From: Aquabacter sediminis
GTDB lineage: Bacteria > Pseudomonadota > Alphaproteobacteria > Rhizobiales > Xanthobacteraceae
Length of the DNA stretch: 64,000 bases
Assembly: GCF_028863665.1 (NCBI RefSeq)
Contig: NZ_JARBFX010000006.1
Location: forward strand, 186,001-250,000
Reading direction: 5' to 3'
The notes under the pieces are model-generated. The model was not told the origin of the DNA. It saw only the letters and a program-made list of their open reading frames with translations, and did no database searches. This document shows, one piece after another, positions 17,881 through 27,073 of this stretch (positions are counted from its first letter, which is position 1; each line of letters begins with the position of its first letter). The position numbers and the translations under genes were made by a program.

Positions 17881-17934
17881 TGAAAATTCTGCATTTGCTC
17901 AATTTCAGAGCGGTTGCGGCACATTTTTTCCGCA
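17881..17934. promoter_or_regulatory. Two inverted repeats in the XRE/binding-protein control region
   Basis: TGAAAATT (17881-17888) faces AATTTCA (17901-17907), and TGCGG (17915-17919) faces CCGCA (17930-17934). Both lie in the AT-richer 285-bp gap between the divergent XRE-cupin and binding-protein genes. Either could be a binding site for the XRE regulator. The assignment rests only on symmetry and position. Confidence 0.3.
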
Positions 17935-18056
17935 TCGCAAAACAAAAGGATCGAGCTCCAACGCCTTCAAACGGGTTGCGCCTATTTTTAGGATAGTGAA
18001 TAGTGATTGAAATTTTCCCGGTTCCAGACGGGCTCATTGAAACAGAGGGGACAGTG

Positions 18057-19109
18057 ATGAGCAGACGTACGGGTAAATGGCTTCACGCGGCCGTCGGTGC
18101 CGCTTCCATGGCGGGCCTCTGGTCCGGCCTCGCCAGCCCGGCCGGCGCGGCTGACCTGGTGGTCGGCGTGTTCGGCGGCATCTGGGAAAAGGCCTATCGG
18201 GAATGCGTCGTCGCCCCGTTCGAGGCCAAGACCGGCAAGAAGGTGGACCTCGTCCTCGGCTCGCCGCCCCAGTGGCTGAACCAGATCGCCGCCAATCCCT
18301 CCAAGCCCCCCCTCGACGTGATGATGGTCACCGGCGATGTGGCGTTCGACGCCATCAATCGCGGCCTCGTCGACAAGTTCACGGTCGAGAAGGTGCCCAA
18401 TCTCGCCAAGCTCGCCAAGCGCTTCACCGATGTGGGTGACGGCTATGGCGTCGCCCACAATTATGGCGGCATGGGCCTCATCTACAACAAGGCCACGGTG
18501 AAGAACCCGCCCAAGGACTGGAAGGAGTTCGTCGAGGGCACCGCGTCCGGCAAGTGGCGCGCCTCCGCGCCCTCCATCAATTACACGGGTGGCGGCTCGC
18601 CCTTCATTGTCTACCAGCTCTCCACCCTCTATGGCGGCGGCCTCGACAACATCCAGCCGGGCCTCGCCCAGGCCAAGCGCATGCTGGACAGCGGCAATCT
18701 CACTTTGTGGACCGACCCCAACCAGGTACTCAACGACCTGAAGAGCGGCGAGATCGACATGGCCGCCTATTGGGATGGCCGCGCCTGGGCCTTCATCGAC
18801 GATAACAATTCCGGCTTCGGCTACACCACGCCCGCCCCCGGCGCCATGGCCGGCATCACCTGGGTCCAGAAGCCCAAGAACGCGTCGGACCTCGCCTGGG
18901 AGCTGATCAACTTCGATCTGGATGCCAAGCAGCAGGGCTGCTTCGGCTCCAAGGTGCGCTATGGCACGCCGAATGTGGACGCGGTCTACGACCCCAAGGT
19001 CGCCCACGAGATCACCAAGATCGACGAGATCATCATCCCGCCCTTCAAGGATCTGCCGCCCCGTCAGGCCAACTGGCTGGAGCAGTGGAACAAGACCATC
19101 GGCCGCTGA
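18057..19109 (+). CDS. ABC transporter substrate-binding protein (PotD-like)
   Basis: A 350-residue periplasmic binding protein with a signal peptide (MSRRTGKWLH.. to PAGAA, about residues 1-30). The mature part, starting DLVVGVFGGIWEKAYRECVVAPFEAKTG, is typical of the extracellular solute-binding family 1/polyamine type. The frame is open to 18003, but the ATG at 18057 has AGAGGGG just upstream and begins a proper signal peptide. It probably serves the ABC permeases and ATPase encoded divergently at 14191-16993, which lack their own binding protein. hyuA follows after 125 bp. Confidence 0.9.
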   Translation: MSRRTGKWLHAAVGAASMAGLWSGLASPAGAADLVVGVFGGIWEKAYRECVVAPFEAKTGKKVDLVLGSPPQWLNQIAANPSKPPLDVMMVTGDVAFDAINRGLVDKFTVEKVPNLAKLAKRFTDVGDGYGVAHNYGGMGLIYNKATVKNPPKDWKEFVEGTASGKWRASAPSINYTGGGSPFIVYQLSTLYGGGLDNIQPGLAQAKRMLDSGNLTLWTDPNQVLNDLKSGEIDMAAYWDGRAWAFIDDNNSGFGYTTPAPGAMAGITWVQKPKNASDLAWELINFDLDAKQQGCFGSKVRYGTPNVDAVYDPKVAHEITKIDEIIIPPFKDLPPRQANWLEQWNKTIGR

Positions 19110-19234
19110 GGCCCTTCACGGCGCGGCCTCCCAAGGGCCGCGCCGTTCCCATGCGCGCCGGCGCGCGCATCCCAACCTGACTTGACCTGATTTTTTGCTC
19201 CGGCCCGCGCGGCCGGCCGCTCGGAGATTGTCCC

Positions 19235-21283
19235 ATGGGGTACCGGGTTGGGGTCGATATCGGTGGATCCTTCACCGACTTCGCCCTGTTCGATGAAGAG
19301 ACCAAGACCCTCCAGTCGCTGAAAGTCTTCTCCCGCCCGGACCAGCCGGGCGCCGAGGTGCTGGAAGGCGTGCGCTCGCTGAAGGAGCGCTACGGCATCG
19401 CGCCGCAGGACATCGTCTACTTCACCCACGGCACCACGGTGGGCGTGAACACGGTGGTGCAGCGCAAGGGCCTCAAGCTCGCTTTGTTCACCACCGAGCA
19501 TTTCCGCGACGTGCTGGAACTGGCCCGGCTGAAGATCCCGGACATGTATTCGCTGCTCTCCAAGCGGCCCGAGCCCCTCATCAGCCGCGACATGGTGTTC
19601 GGCATTCCCGGCCGCATGCTGCCAGACGGCTCGGTGGAAGCCGAGCTGGACACGGATGCCGTCGAACAGGCGGCGCTGGCCGCAAAGGCGGCGGGGGCGG
19701 AAGGCATCGTCATTTCCTTCCTGCATTCCTATCGCGACGGCGCCCTGGAATTGCAGGCCAAGGCCATCATCGAGCAGGTGGTGCCGGACGTGCCGGCCTT
19801 CTGCTCCTGCGAGACCTGGCCCATCATCCGCGAATATGAGCGCACCATCACCGCTGTCATCGGCGGCTATGTGCAACCCCGCGTCTCCCATTATCTTGGC
19901 TCGCTGCAGCAGGCGCTCAAGGATGTGGGCGTGCCCGCCGATCCGCGCCTGACCAAGTCCAATGGCGGCATCATGACCGCCGAGCAGGGCAAGCAGCAGT
20001 GCGTGCAGATGATCCTGTCGGGGACGGCCTCCGGCGTCATCGGCGCCAGCCATGTGGCGAAGCTCTGCGGCCTTGAGCGCTGCATGAGCCTCGACATTGG
20101 CGGCACCACCGCCGACGTTGCCCTTATCATGGACGGCCAGCCGCAATATGGCGTCGGCGAGCGCATCGGCGACTTCCAGATCTTCATTCCCTCGGTGTCG
20201 GTAAGCTCCATCGGTGAGGGCGGCGGCTCCATCGCCTGGGTGGACAAGCTCGGCGTGCTGAAAGTGGGCCCGGAAAGCGCGGGCTCGCGCCCCGGCCCCG
20301 CCTGCTACGGACGCGGCGGCACGCGCGCCACCATCACGGACGCCTTCGTCTCCACCGGCCTCGTGGGCCATTCGGACCTCGGCTACAATGCCGTGCAGGT
20401 GGACAAGGAGAAGGCCCGCGCAGTGGTGGGCGAGCTGGCCGACAAGCTCGGCCGCACGGTGGAGGAAACCGCCGAGGCCATCATCCAGATCGCCGTCTCC
20501 GGCATGTATTCGGAAGTCTCGGGCCTCCTCTCCCGCTTCGGCGTCGATCCGCGCGACTTCTCCATGCTGGCCTTTGGCGGCGCCGGCCCCATGATGGCCT
20601 GCTTCCTCGCCCGCGAATTGAAGATGCGCGAGGTGGTGGTTCCGCTCACACCGGGCGTGCTCAGCGCGCTGGGCGGCCTTATTGCCGACCTGAAGAATGA
20701 CTTCATCAAGACGCTTTATCTGGACCTGTCGCCGGAGGCCCCCGGCGTGCTCCAGGAGACCTACAAGGACCTCTCCAGGAGCGCGTTGTCCTGGCTGAAG
20801 GATGAGCAGGGCTATGACGGGCCCTATCGCTTCGTGCTCTCTGCGGAGATGCGCTATCGCGGCCAGTCCTTCGAGCTGGACGCCCCCCTCACCCAGGAGA
20901 TGGTGGATGCGGGCGACCTCGACGCCATCCGCGAGGCCTTCCACCTCGCCCATGAGCGCATGTATGGCCATGCGGACCGCAAGGCCGCCGTGCAGCTCAT
21001 CACCGCGCGCCTGGTGGTGATCGGCGAGACCGAAAAGCCGGACCTGCCCCGGCACGAGCTCGTGCCGGGCACCGCCAAGGCCTCCGGCACGGCGCAGGTG
21101 TACCTCGACGGGGCCAAGCGCACCGTGGACCTTTATCGCCGCGCGGACCTGAAGCCGGGCGAGACCTTCGCCGGCCCCTGCGTCGTCATGCAGGACGACT
21201 GCACCACGGTGGTGCCGGGCGGCTTCGTCGTCACCGTCGACGCCTATGCCAATCTGCGCATTGCCCAGGGAGACCTCGCATGA
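19235..21283 (+). CDS. hyuA: Hydantoinase/oxoprolinase subunit A
   Basis: This 682-residue protein is the ATP-using subunit of the hydantoinase/5-oxoprolinase family. These enzymes hydrolyse cyclic amides such as 5-oxoproline, N-methylhydantoin or caprolactam. The N-terminus has VGVDIGGSFTDFALFD and the central MSLDIGGTTADVALI, the two phosphate-binding motifs of the acetate/sugar-kinase-like fold. GPACYGRGG is also present. The ATG at 19235 has GGAGA eight bases upstream. It overlaps hyuB by four bases (ATGA), as expected for obligate partner subunits. Acetone carboxylase is a related alternative but there is no gamma subunit. Confidence 0.92.
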   Translation: MGYRVGVDIGGSFTDFALFDEETKTLQSLKVFSRPDQPGAEVLEGVRSLKERYGIAPQDIVYFTHGTTVGVNTVVQRKGLKLALFTTEHFRDVLELARLKIPDMYSLLSKRPEPLISRDMVFGIPGRMLPDGSVEAELDTDAVEQAALAAKAAGAEGIVISFLHSYRDGALELQAKAIIEQVVPDVPAFCSCETWPIIREYERTITAVIGGYVQPRVSHYLGSLQQALKDVGVPADPRLTKSNGGIMTAEQGKQQCVQMILSGTASGVIGASHVAKLCGLERCMSLDIGGTTADVALIMDGQPQYGVGERIGDFQIFIPSVSVSSIGEGGGSIAWVDKLGVLKVGPESAGSRPGPACYGRGGTRATITDAFVSTGLVGHSDLGYNAVQVDKEKARAVVGELADKLGRTVEETAEAIIQIAVSGMYSEVSGLLSRFGVDPRDFSMLAFGGAGPMMACFLARELKMREVVVPLTPGVLSALGGLIADLKNDFIKTLYLDLSPEAPGVLQETYKDLSRSALSWLKDEQGYDGPYRFVLSAEMRYRGQSFELDAPLTQEMVDAGDLDAIREAFHLAHERMYGHADRKAAVQLITARLVVIGETEKPDLPRHELVPGTAKASGTAQVYLDGAKRTVDLYRRADLKPGETFAGPCVVMQDDCTTVVPGGFVVTVDAYANLRIAQGDLA

Positions 21284-23313
21284 TCATCGACAAGGCGGTC
21301 CTCCAGGTCCTGGCCAATCACTGCGCGGCGGCGGCCGAGAGCATGGGCTACACGCTCATGCGCACCGCCTATTCCACCTTCGTGAAGGAGACGGAAGACT
21401 TCTCCTGCCAGCTCATGACGCGCACGGGCGCCACGGTGGCCTCGCCCAAGAGCATGGGTGCCACCTGGTATACGGGCCTCGATTACGGCCCGGTCATCCG
21501 CATGTTCGATGACTACCAGGAAGGCGACGTCTACTGCACCAACGACCCCTATAGCGGCTATGTGGCCACCCATCCGCCGGACATGCACATCTGGATGCCG
21601 GTGTTCCACAAGGGCGAGCTGGTCTGCTTCGTGGGCAACCACATCCACAACACCGACATTGGCGGCGCGGTGCCGGCCTCGCTGTCCCGCACGCTGACCG
21701 AGGTGCACCAGGAAGGCATCCGCATTCCGCCCATGCGCCTCATGCGCGACGGGGTGATGAACGAGGAATTGCTGCGCATCCTCGCCCTCAATGTGCGGGT
21801 GCCCGAGCAGAATTGGGGCGACCTCAATGCCCAGCTCGCCTGCGTGAAGGTGGGCGAGCGCAAGGTGCACGACATCATCGAGCGCTTCGGAGTGGAGGCC
21901 TTCAAGGCCGGCCTCGACCAGCTGCTCGACTATGCCGAGGAGCAGGCACGCACCATCATCCGCTCCATCCCCGATGGCGACTACACCTTCTCCGACTATG
22001 CGGACGAGGATTCCGCCGGCGGCTATCCGGTGCGCATCTGCGTCACCGCCCGCATCCGGGGCGACAAGGTGGTGCTGGACTTCACCGGCACCGACCCGCA
22101 GCTCTCCTCCTCCCTCAACATGCCCACCGGCGGCAATCCGCACCACTCGCTGGTGACGGTGGGCCTCGTCTATGTGCTCTACACGCTCGACCCGACCATC
22201 ATCCTGAATTCGGGCACGGTGCGTATGCTGGAGACCATTCTGCCGGAAGGCTCGGTGGTCAATTGTGTGCATCCGGCGGCGGTGGGCATGCGCTCGCTCC
22301 TGTGCAACGTCACCCAGACGGCGGTGATCGGCGTGTTCACACAGGCCTTGCCCGACCGCCTGCCCGCCTCCCCGGGCAACGGCCTCAGCCTCGTGAACGT
22401 GAAGACCTCGACCCGCGACGGGCGCACCGTCATGGCCTCCATCGGCCCCATCGGCGGCGGCGGCGGCGGCGGGCCGTTCGCGGATGGCGCCGAAGGCAGT
22501 GGCGCCAACATGTCCTTCCTCAAGAACACGCCCGTGGAGATCAATGAGAGCGAGATCCCGGTGCGCGTGCGCAAATATGGCCTTGTGCCGGATTCCGGCG
22601 GCGCCGGGCTTTATCGCGGCGGCTCGGGGCTGATGATGGAGTTCCAGCTCTTCACGCCCCAATCCATGGTCACCGCGCGCAACCGCGACCGCTCCATCAT
22701 CGGCGCCTGGGGCATCTTGGGCGGCAAGCCCGGCGCGGTGTCCTCCTTCACCCGCAACCCGGAAGGTCCCTCGCCCGAGGAATTGGGCAATGCGGACATC
22801 GTCCACATGCAGCCGGGCGACATCCTGCTGCTGAAGGGCCCGGGCTCCGGCGGCTACGGCCCGCCTCATGAGCGGCCGGTGGAGAAGGTGCTGCACGACG
22901 TGCACTGCGGCTTCATCTCCGCCGAGCGGGCCCGCGCCGATTACGGCGTGGCGCTCACCGCTGACGGCACCGTTGACGAGGTCACCACCGCCCGCCTGCG
23001 CGCCGCGCTCGCCGCCGAGCCGGTGGTCGGCCATTACGCCCATGGCGCCGGCCGCGTGGCCTTCGAGGCGGTGTGGACGGACGCCCGATACGACCTCCTC
23101 ACCCGCATCCTCGCCAAGGTGCAGGTGACCTGGCGCTTCTTCGTGAAGCACCAGCTCTTCAAGGCCATGGAAGGCCAGGTGGCCGGCTCCGACGGTGGGG
23201 TGAAGGAGCTGGAGGCGGCCTATTCCGCCCTTGCCACCCGCTTCGCCGACCTGCCGGCCCTCGACACCATCGACCCGCCCGCCCGCGCCGGCGGCAAGGC
23301 CGCCGCGCACTGA
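21280..23313 (+). CDS. hyuB: Hydantoinase/oxoprolinase subunit B
   Basis: This 677-residue protein is the partner that carries the hydrolytic metal site. NDPYSGYVATHPPDMHIWMP and GNHIHNTDIGG contain the conserved Asp and His residues seen in this family. A glycine run (GGGGGGG near residue 395) lies in a loop. A C-terminal extension of about 130 residues (after EKVLHDVHCGFISAERARADYG) is usual for the longer HyuB forms. Its start overlaps the hyuA stop. The substrate cannot be told from sequence; the context suggests a nitrogen heterocycle or lactam delivered by the ABC importer. Confidence 0.92.
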   Translation: MIIDKAVLQVLANHCAAAAESMGYTLMRTAYSTFVKETEDFSCQLMTRTGATVASPKSMGATWYTGLDYGPVIRMFDDYQEGDVYCTNDPYSGYVATHPPDMHIWMPVFHKGELVCFVGNHIHNTDIGGAVPASLSRTLTEVHQEGIRIPPMRLMRDGVMNEELLRILALNVRVPEQNWGDLNAQLACVKVGERKVHDIIERFGVEAFKAGLDQLLDYAEEQARTIIRSIPDGDYTFSDYADEDSAGGYPVRICVTARIRGDKVVLDFTGTDPQLSSSLNMPTGGNPHHSLVTVGLVYVLYTLDPTIILNSGTVRMLETILPEGSVVNCVHPAAVGMRSLLCNVTQTAVIGVFTQALPDRLPASPGNGLSLVNVKTSTRDGRTVMASIGPIGGGGGGGPFADGAEGSGANMSFLKNTPVEINESEIPVRVRKYGLVPDSGGAGLYRGGSGLMMEFQLFTPQSMVTARNRDRSIIGAWGILGGKPGAVSSFTRNPEGPSPEELGNADIVHMQPGDILLLKGPGSGGYGPPHERPVEKVLHDVHCGFISAERARADYGVALTADGTVDEVTTARLRAALAAEPVVGHYAHGAGRVAFEAVWTDARYDLLTRILAKVQVTWRFFVKHQLFKAMEGQVAGSDGGVKELEAAYSALATRFADLPALDTIDPPARAGGKAAAH

Positions 23314-23427
23314 CGGCGCGGCCCTAAGACGCCCCGCCCCGCCTGAAAGCGGGGCGCGGTCTCACGCGGATCATCATCGGCCGGAGGCCCCAAGCCGTCC
23401 GACCTCCTGAATGGGGAGCGCCTCACC

Positions 23428-24627
23428 ATGTCCGCCGCCACTGCCGCAGCCGCCCCGGAGGGCGCGCAGACGCTGCTCTTCTCGCCCTTCACCTTGCGCG
23501 GGATCACCTTCCCGAACCGCATCGTCATTGCGCCCATGCAGATGTACAAGGCGCGCCCCGATGGGCTGGCCACCGACTGGCATTTCCAGCATCTGGCCAA
23601 ATATGCCATCGGCGGCGCCGGCACGGTGATGACGGAAGGGCTCATCGTCGATCCCATCGGTCGCAACACCTATGGGGATCTCGGCCTCTGGGATGACGCC
23701 CAGATCGCGCCGCTCGCCCGCATCGTGGACTTCCTGCATGGCGAGGGCGTGATCGCCGCCGCCCAGCTCCACCATGCCGGCCCCAAGTCCGCCCGGCAGC
23801 GCCCCTGGGAAGGGCTCGGCCCCTTGGGCGAGGCGGAAGCGGCCAAGGGCGAGCCGCCCTGGCAGCCGGTCTCCTCCACCACGGTGGCGAGCGTCTCCAA
23901 CTGGCACCAGCCGCGCGCCTTGACCGTGTCGGAGATCGAGACGTTGGTCGCCGCCTATGGCGCCGCCGCCCGTCGCGCCGATGCGGCCGGCTTCGACTGC
24001 TTCGACATCCATGCCGCCCACGGCTATCTCATCCATTCCTTTCTCTCGCCGGTGGCCAACAAGCGGGAAGACGCCTATGGCGGCGACCTCGCCGGCCGCA
24101 TGCGGATCGCGCTGGAAATCGCCGAGGCGGTGCGGGCCAACCTGCCCGCGCACAAGCCGCTCTTTTTCCGCCTCTCCTGCGTGGACTGGCGGGCCGATCT
24201 CGACAGCCGCACGGACGGCTGGACCATCGAGGACAGCTGCATCCTGGCGCGGGAACTGGCCGCGCGCGGCGTCGATCTCATCGACTGCTCGTCGGGCGGC
24301 ATCAGGGCGGAAAACTCCATGATGGACTATGCCCGCGAGCGCAAGAAGCTGAAGAAGGGCCACCAGGTGCCCTATGCCGAGCGCATCCGCGCCGAGACCG
24401 GCATCCCCACCATGGCGGTGGGCGTGATCCTGGACGGGCCGCAGGCGGAGGCCATTCTCCAGCGCGGCCAGGCGGACCTCATCGCCATCGGCCGCGAGGC
24501 GCTGGTGGACCCCCATTGGGGCCTCCATGCGGCGCAGGCGCTGAACGCCGATCCGCTCTGGCGCCACTGGCCGCCCTCCTATGGCTGGTGGCTGCAATTG
24601 CGCGAGAAGATCGGCGTCGAGGACTGA
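23428..24627 (+). CDS. NADH:flavin oxidoreductase, old yellow enzyme family
   Basis: A 399-residue TIM-barrel FMN enzyme of the OYE/YqjM type. Visible family segments are LFSPFTLRGITFPNRIVIAPM (start of barrel), QLHHAGPKS (residues 113-121) and FDIHAAHGYLIHSF (His-containing signature, 192-205). The end is DLIAIGREALVDPHW, a phosphate-binding strand. Such enzymes reduce activated C=C bonds, and some relatives demethylate N-methylated compounds. It follows hyuB by 114 bases; a hairpin at 23337-23354 without a T-run lies in between and probably does not terminate transcription. The start at 23428 has GGGGAG upstream. Confidence 0.9.
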   Translation: MSAATAAAAPEGAQTLLFSPFTLRGITFPNRIVIAPMQMYKARPDGLATDWHFQHLAKYAIGGAGTVMTEGLIVDPIGRNTYGDLGLWDDAQIAPLARIVDFLHGEGVIAAAQLHHAGPKSARQRPWEGLGPLGEAEAAKGEPPWQPVSSTTVASVSNWHQPRALTVSEIETLVAAYGAAARRADAAGFDCFDIHAAHGYLIHSFLSPVANKREDAYGGDLAGRMRIALEIAEAVRANLPAHKPLFFRLSCVDWRADLDSRTDGWTIEDSCILARELAARGVDLIDCSSGGIRAENSMMDYARERKKLKKGHQVPYAERIRAETGIPTMAVGVILDGPQAEAILQRGQADLIAIGREALVDPHWGLHAAQALNADPLWRHWPPSYGWWLQLREKIGVED

Positions 24628-24684
24628 CGCCATCCCTTTTCCTTCCGCCGGCCCTTGCCGGCCCCGCCTTTTCGGAGTGCGCGC

Positions 24685-26013
24685 ATGCGCCAGCCCCTCG
24701 ACAGGATCGAAACCGACACCACCCTTCCCGACGCCGCCGACGTGGTGGTGATCGGTGGGGGGATTGCGGGCGTCTCCGCCGCCTACATGCTCGCCAAGCG
24801 CGGGCACAAGGTGGCGGTGCTGGAAAAGGGCATTGTGGGTGCCGAGCAGTCCAGCCGCAATTGGGGCTGGTGCCGCCAGCAAGGCCGGGACGTGGGCGAA
24901 CTGGACCTCATGCGCCATGCCATCGGCCTGTGGCAGAGCCTGCCGCAGGAGATCGGCCGGGACCTGGGCTTTCAGCAGACGGGCGTGGTCTTCGTCACCG
25001 ACAATCCTGCCGAACTGGCCTCCTGGGAGCGCTGGTCCAAGGTGGCGCGGGAGCATCAGATCCATTCCACCCTCCTGACCGCGGAAGAGGCGCAGGCCCG
25101 CACGCCGGGCAGCCGCAAGCGCTGGATCGGTGGACTGACCACCCCGAGCGACGGGCGCGCGGAACCGGCCATGGCCGCCCCCGCCATCGCCGCTGGCGCC
25201 CGGCGGCTCGGCGTGCAGGTGTTCGAGAATTGCGCCGCCCGTCTCCTGGAGACCACGGGCGGCAAGGTGAGCGCTGTTGTCACCGAGCGCGGCACCATCC
25301 GCACCGATGCGGTGCTGGTGGCGGGGGGCGCCTGGTCCTCGCTGTTCTGCCGCCGCCACGGCATCGACCTGCCGCAGGCCGTGGTGTGCGGATCGGTGGC
25401 GCGCACCACGCCGGGGCCGCAGGTGATGGTGGCCTCCACCTCCACCACTGGATTCTCGGCCCGTCCCCGCACCGATGGCGGCTATACGGTGGCCATGAGC
25501 GGGCGCGGCACGGTGCACATCACGCCCTCGCTTTTAAGATACGGCCTCGCCTTCCTGCCCACCTTCCGGCAGCGGCGGAAGGGGCTGAAGATCCGGTTCG
25601 GCCGGTCCTTCTTCGAGGAGCTGTTCCAGTCCGCCGCCTGGGGACCGGGCGATGTGACGCCCTTCGAGAAGACCCGCATCTGGGACCCGGCGCCCGACCC
25701 CGAGCTTCTGGCGCTGGCCATGGACGGCTTCAAGACCGCCTATCCGGAACTGGCGGACATTGCCATTGCGGACAGCTGGGGCGGCGCGATCGATTCCTTG
25801 CCCGATGCGGTGCCGGTCATCTCCTCCGTGCCGAAGATGGACGGGCTCTACCTCTCTACCGGCTTCAGCGGCCACGGCTTCGGCATCGGGCCGGCGGCAG
25901 GCGTGCTGGCGGCCGATCTCATCGAAGGCCGCGCGCCGGTGGTGGACCCCCACCCCTTCCGCTATGCGCGCCTCGTGGACGGCACGCGCCTCACCCCCGA
26001 CAGCCGGCTGTAA
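24685..26013 (+). CDS. FAD-dependent amine/amino-acid oxidoreductase (DAO family)
   Basis: A 442-residue flavoprotein with the N-terminal FAD-binding motif VVVIGGGIAGVSAAYMLAKRGHKVAVLEKG and the conserved SSRNWGWCRQQGRD loop. The C-terminal SGHGFGIGPAAGVLAADLI closes the FAD site. The family oxidises secondary amines and D-amino acids (sarcosine, glycine, proline-like substrates). The frame begins at 24655, but the ATG at 24685 has CGGAG at 24673-24677. It ends the plus-strand cassette, six bases from the convergent RpiR gene. With HyuAB and the OYE homologue it suggests stepwise breakdown of an N-alkyl or cyclic amino compound. Confidence 0.88.
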   Translation: MRQPLDRIETDTTLPDAADVVVIGGGIAGVSAAYMLAKRGHKVAVLEKGIVGAEQSSRNWGWCRQQGRDVGELDLMRHAIGLWQSLPQEIGRDLGFQQTGVVFVTDNPAELASWERWSKVAREHQIHSTLLTAEEAQARTPGSRKRWIGGLTTPSDGRAEPAMAAPAIAAGARRLGVQVFENCAARLLETTGGKVSAVVTERGTIRTDAVLVAGGAWSSLFCRRHGIDLPQAVVCGSVARTTPGPQVMVASTSTTGFSARPRTDGGYTVAMSGRGTVHITPSLLRYGLAFLPTFRQRRKGLKIRFGRSFFEELFQSAAWGPGDVTPFEKTRIWDPAPDPELLALAMDGFKTAYPELADIAIADSWGGAIDSLPDAVPVISSVPKMDGLYLSTGFSGHGFGIGPAAGVLAADLIEGRAPVVDPHPFRYARLVDGTRLTPDSRL

Positions 26014-26019
26014 GCGGCC

Positions 26020-26886
26020 TCACTCCATAAAGGTGCTGAAGCGGTTCCACAGGTCCTGGCCCCGCTTCAGCGTGGCCGGCAGGGTCTCGCGGCTGCGGCG
26101 GGCGGCGACGCCCACCAAGGCGCCGGCCAGGCTCATGAGGGCGGTGAAGGAATCGAACACCGACACGCTCACCGTCTCCACGATGAGACGGTGGCGGGCG
26201 AGCGGCACCAGAGGGGAAAGCGGGGAATCGGTCAGCGCCACCACCGGCGCGCCCAGCGCCTGGAAATGGCCGGCCACCTTCAGCCCGTTGGGGCTGTAGC
26301 GGCGGATGGACACGCAGATGAGCAGGTCCTCCGGCCGCACCCACAGCAGGCGATCCGCCAGCATGGCCTGCCCGGTTTCCAGCAGCACCACGTCGCGACG
26401 GCACAGATTGAGATGGGAGAAGATGAAATAGGCGATGGCGTAGCTGTCCTTCTCGCCGATCACATAGATGCGCCCCCGCGCGGCCAGCAGGGCGGCCACC
26501 ACCGCGTCGAAGGCGGCCGGGTCCACCTGGCCGAAGGTAGCCTTCAGATTGTCGGTCTCGGCCGCCAGATGCCGGGCGAGGAATTCGGCGGTGGAGGCGG
26601 AGGGGTCGTCCACGAGGCCGATGCGATCCACCGGCGAATTCAGCTTGGTGGCCACCTCGCGGCGGATCTCGTCCTGGGCCTGGGCGAAGCTGTCATAGCC
26701 GAGCTTGGCAAAGAAGCGCACCACGGTGGCGGCGCTGATGCCGGTGGTGCGGGCGATCGCGGAGGCGGATTGCAGGATCGCCTGGGGATAGTTGCGGGCG
26801 AGGTAATGGGCGATGTCCTGTTCCCGCGCGGTGAAATTCGCCTGCGCGGCCTCCAGGCGCTCCATGAGCGTCATGTGCTGCCTCAA
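26020..26886 (-). CDS. RpiR/MurR-family transcriptional regulator
   Basis: A 288-residue repressor or activator with an N-terminal helix-turn-helix (residues about 1-80; SASAIARTTGISAATVVRFFAKLGYDSF) and a SIS domain (about 125-260) that normally binds a phosphosugar or similar ligand. It is divergent from the SDR/ABC cassette starting at 27074 and probably controls it. The start at 26886 (MRQHMTLMERLEAAQ) could instead be the Met four codons later. A perfect palindrome lies in the shared promoter region. Confidence 0.9.
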   Translation of the reverse strand: MRQHMTLMERLEAAQANFTAREQDIAHYLARNYPQAILQSASAIARTTGISAATVVRFFAKLGYDSFAQAQDEIRREVATKLNSPVDRIGLVDDPSASTAEFLARHLAAETDNLKATFGQVDPAAFDAVVAALLAARGRIYVIGEKDSYAIAYFIFSHLNLCRRDVVLLETGQAMLADRLLWVRPEDLLICVSIRRYSPNGLKVAGHFQALGAPVVALTDSPLSPLVPLARHRLIVETVSVSVFDSFTALMSLAGALVGVAARRSRETLPATLKRGQDLWNRFSTFME

Positions 26887-26992
26887 CCCCGTTCACCCCA
26901 TGCCCGAGCCACCTGTGGAGCCACGTTCGCCAACGTCCACATTTTGCGCAAGGGCTGCGAATGAAATGTTCTTTACACGATTGTTGTATTGA

Positions 26993-27006
26993 GAAACATT
27001 AGTTTC
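26993..27006. promoter_or_regulatory. Perfect palindrome, candidate RpiR operator
   Basis: GAAACATTAGTTTC at 26993-27006 is a perfect 5-4-5 inverted repeat in the 187-bp gap between the RpiR gene and the divergent SDR gene. A -35-like TTTACA lies just upstream (26972-26977), so the palindrome would fall in the promoter core. RpiR regulators bind such dyads as dimers; the link here is inference from position. Confidence 0.5.
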
Positions 27007-27073
27007 ATCAGCTTCCACCGCGTCCCCTTCTCAGGGCCGATGGAGGCCTTCCGCTGACATAAGAGGGCCTGCA

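Noticed and set aside
23337-23354. Hairpin CCCCGC/GCGGGG after hyuB as a terminator
   Set aside because: It has no T-run and the next gene continues on the same strand as part of the apparent cassette.
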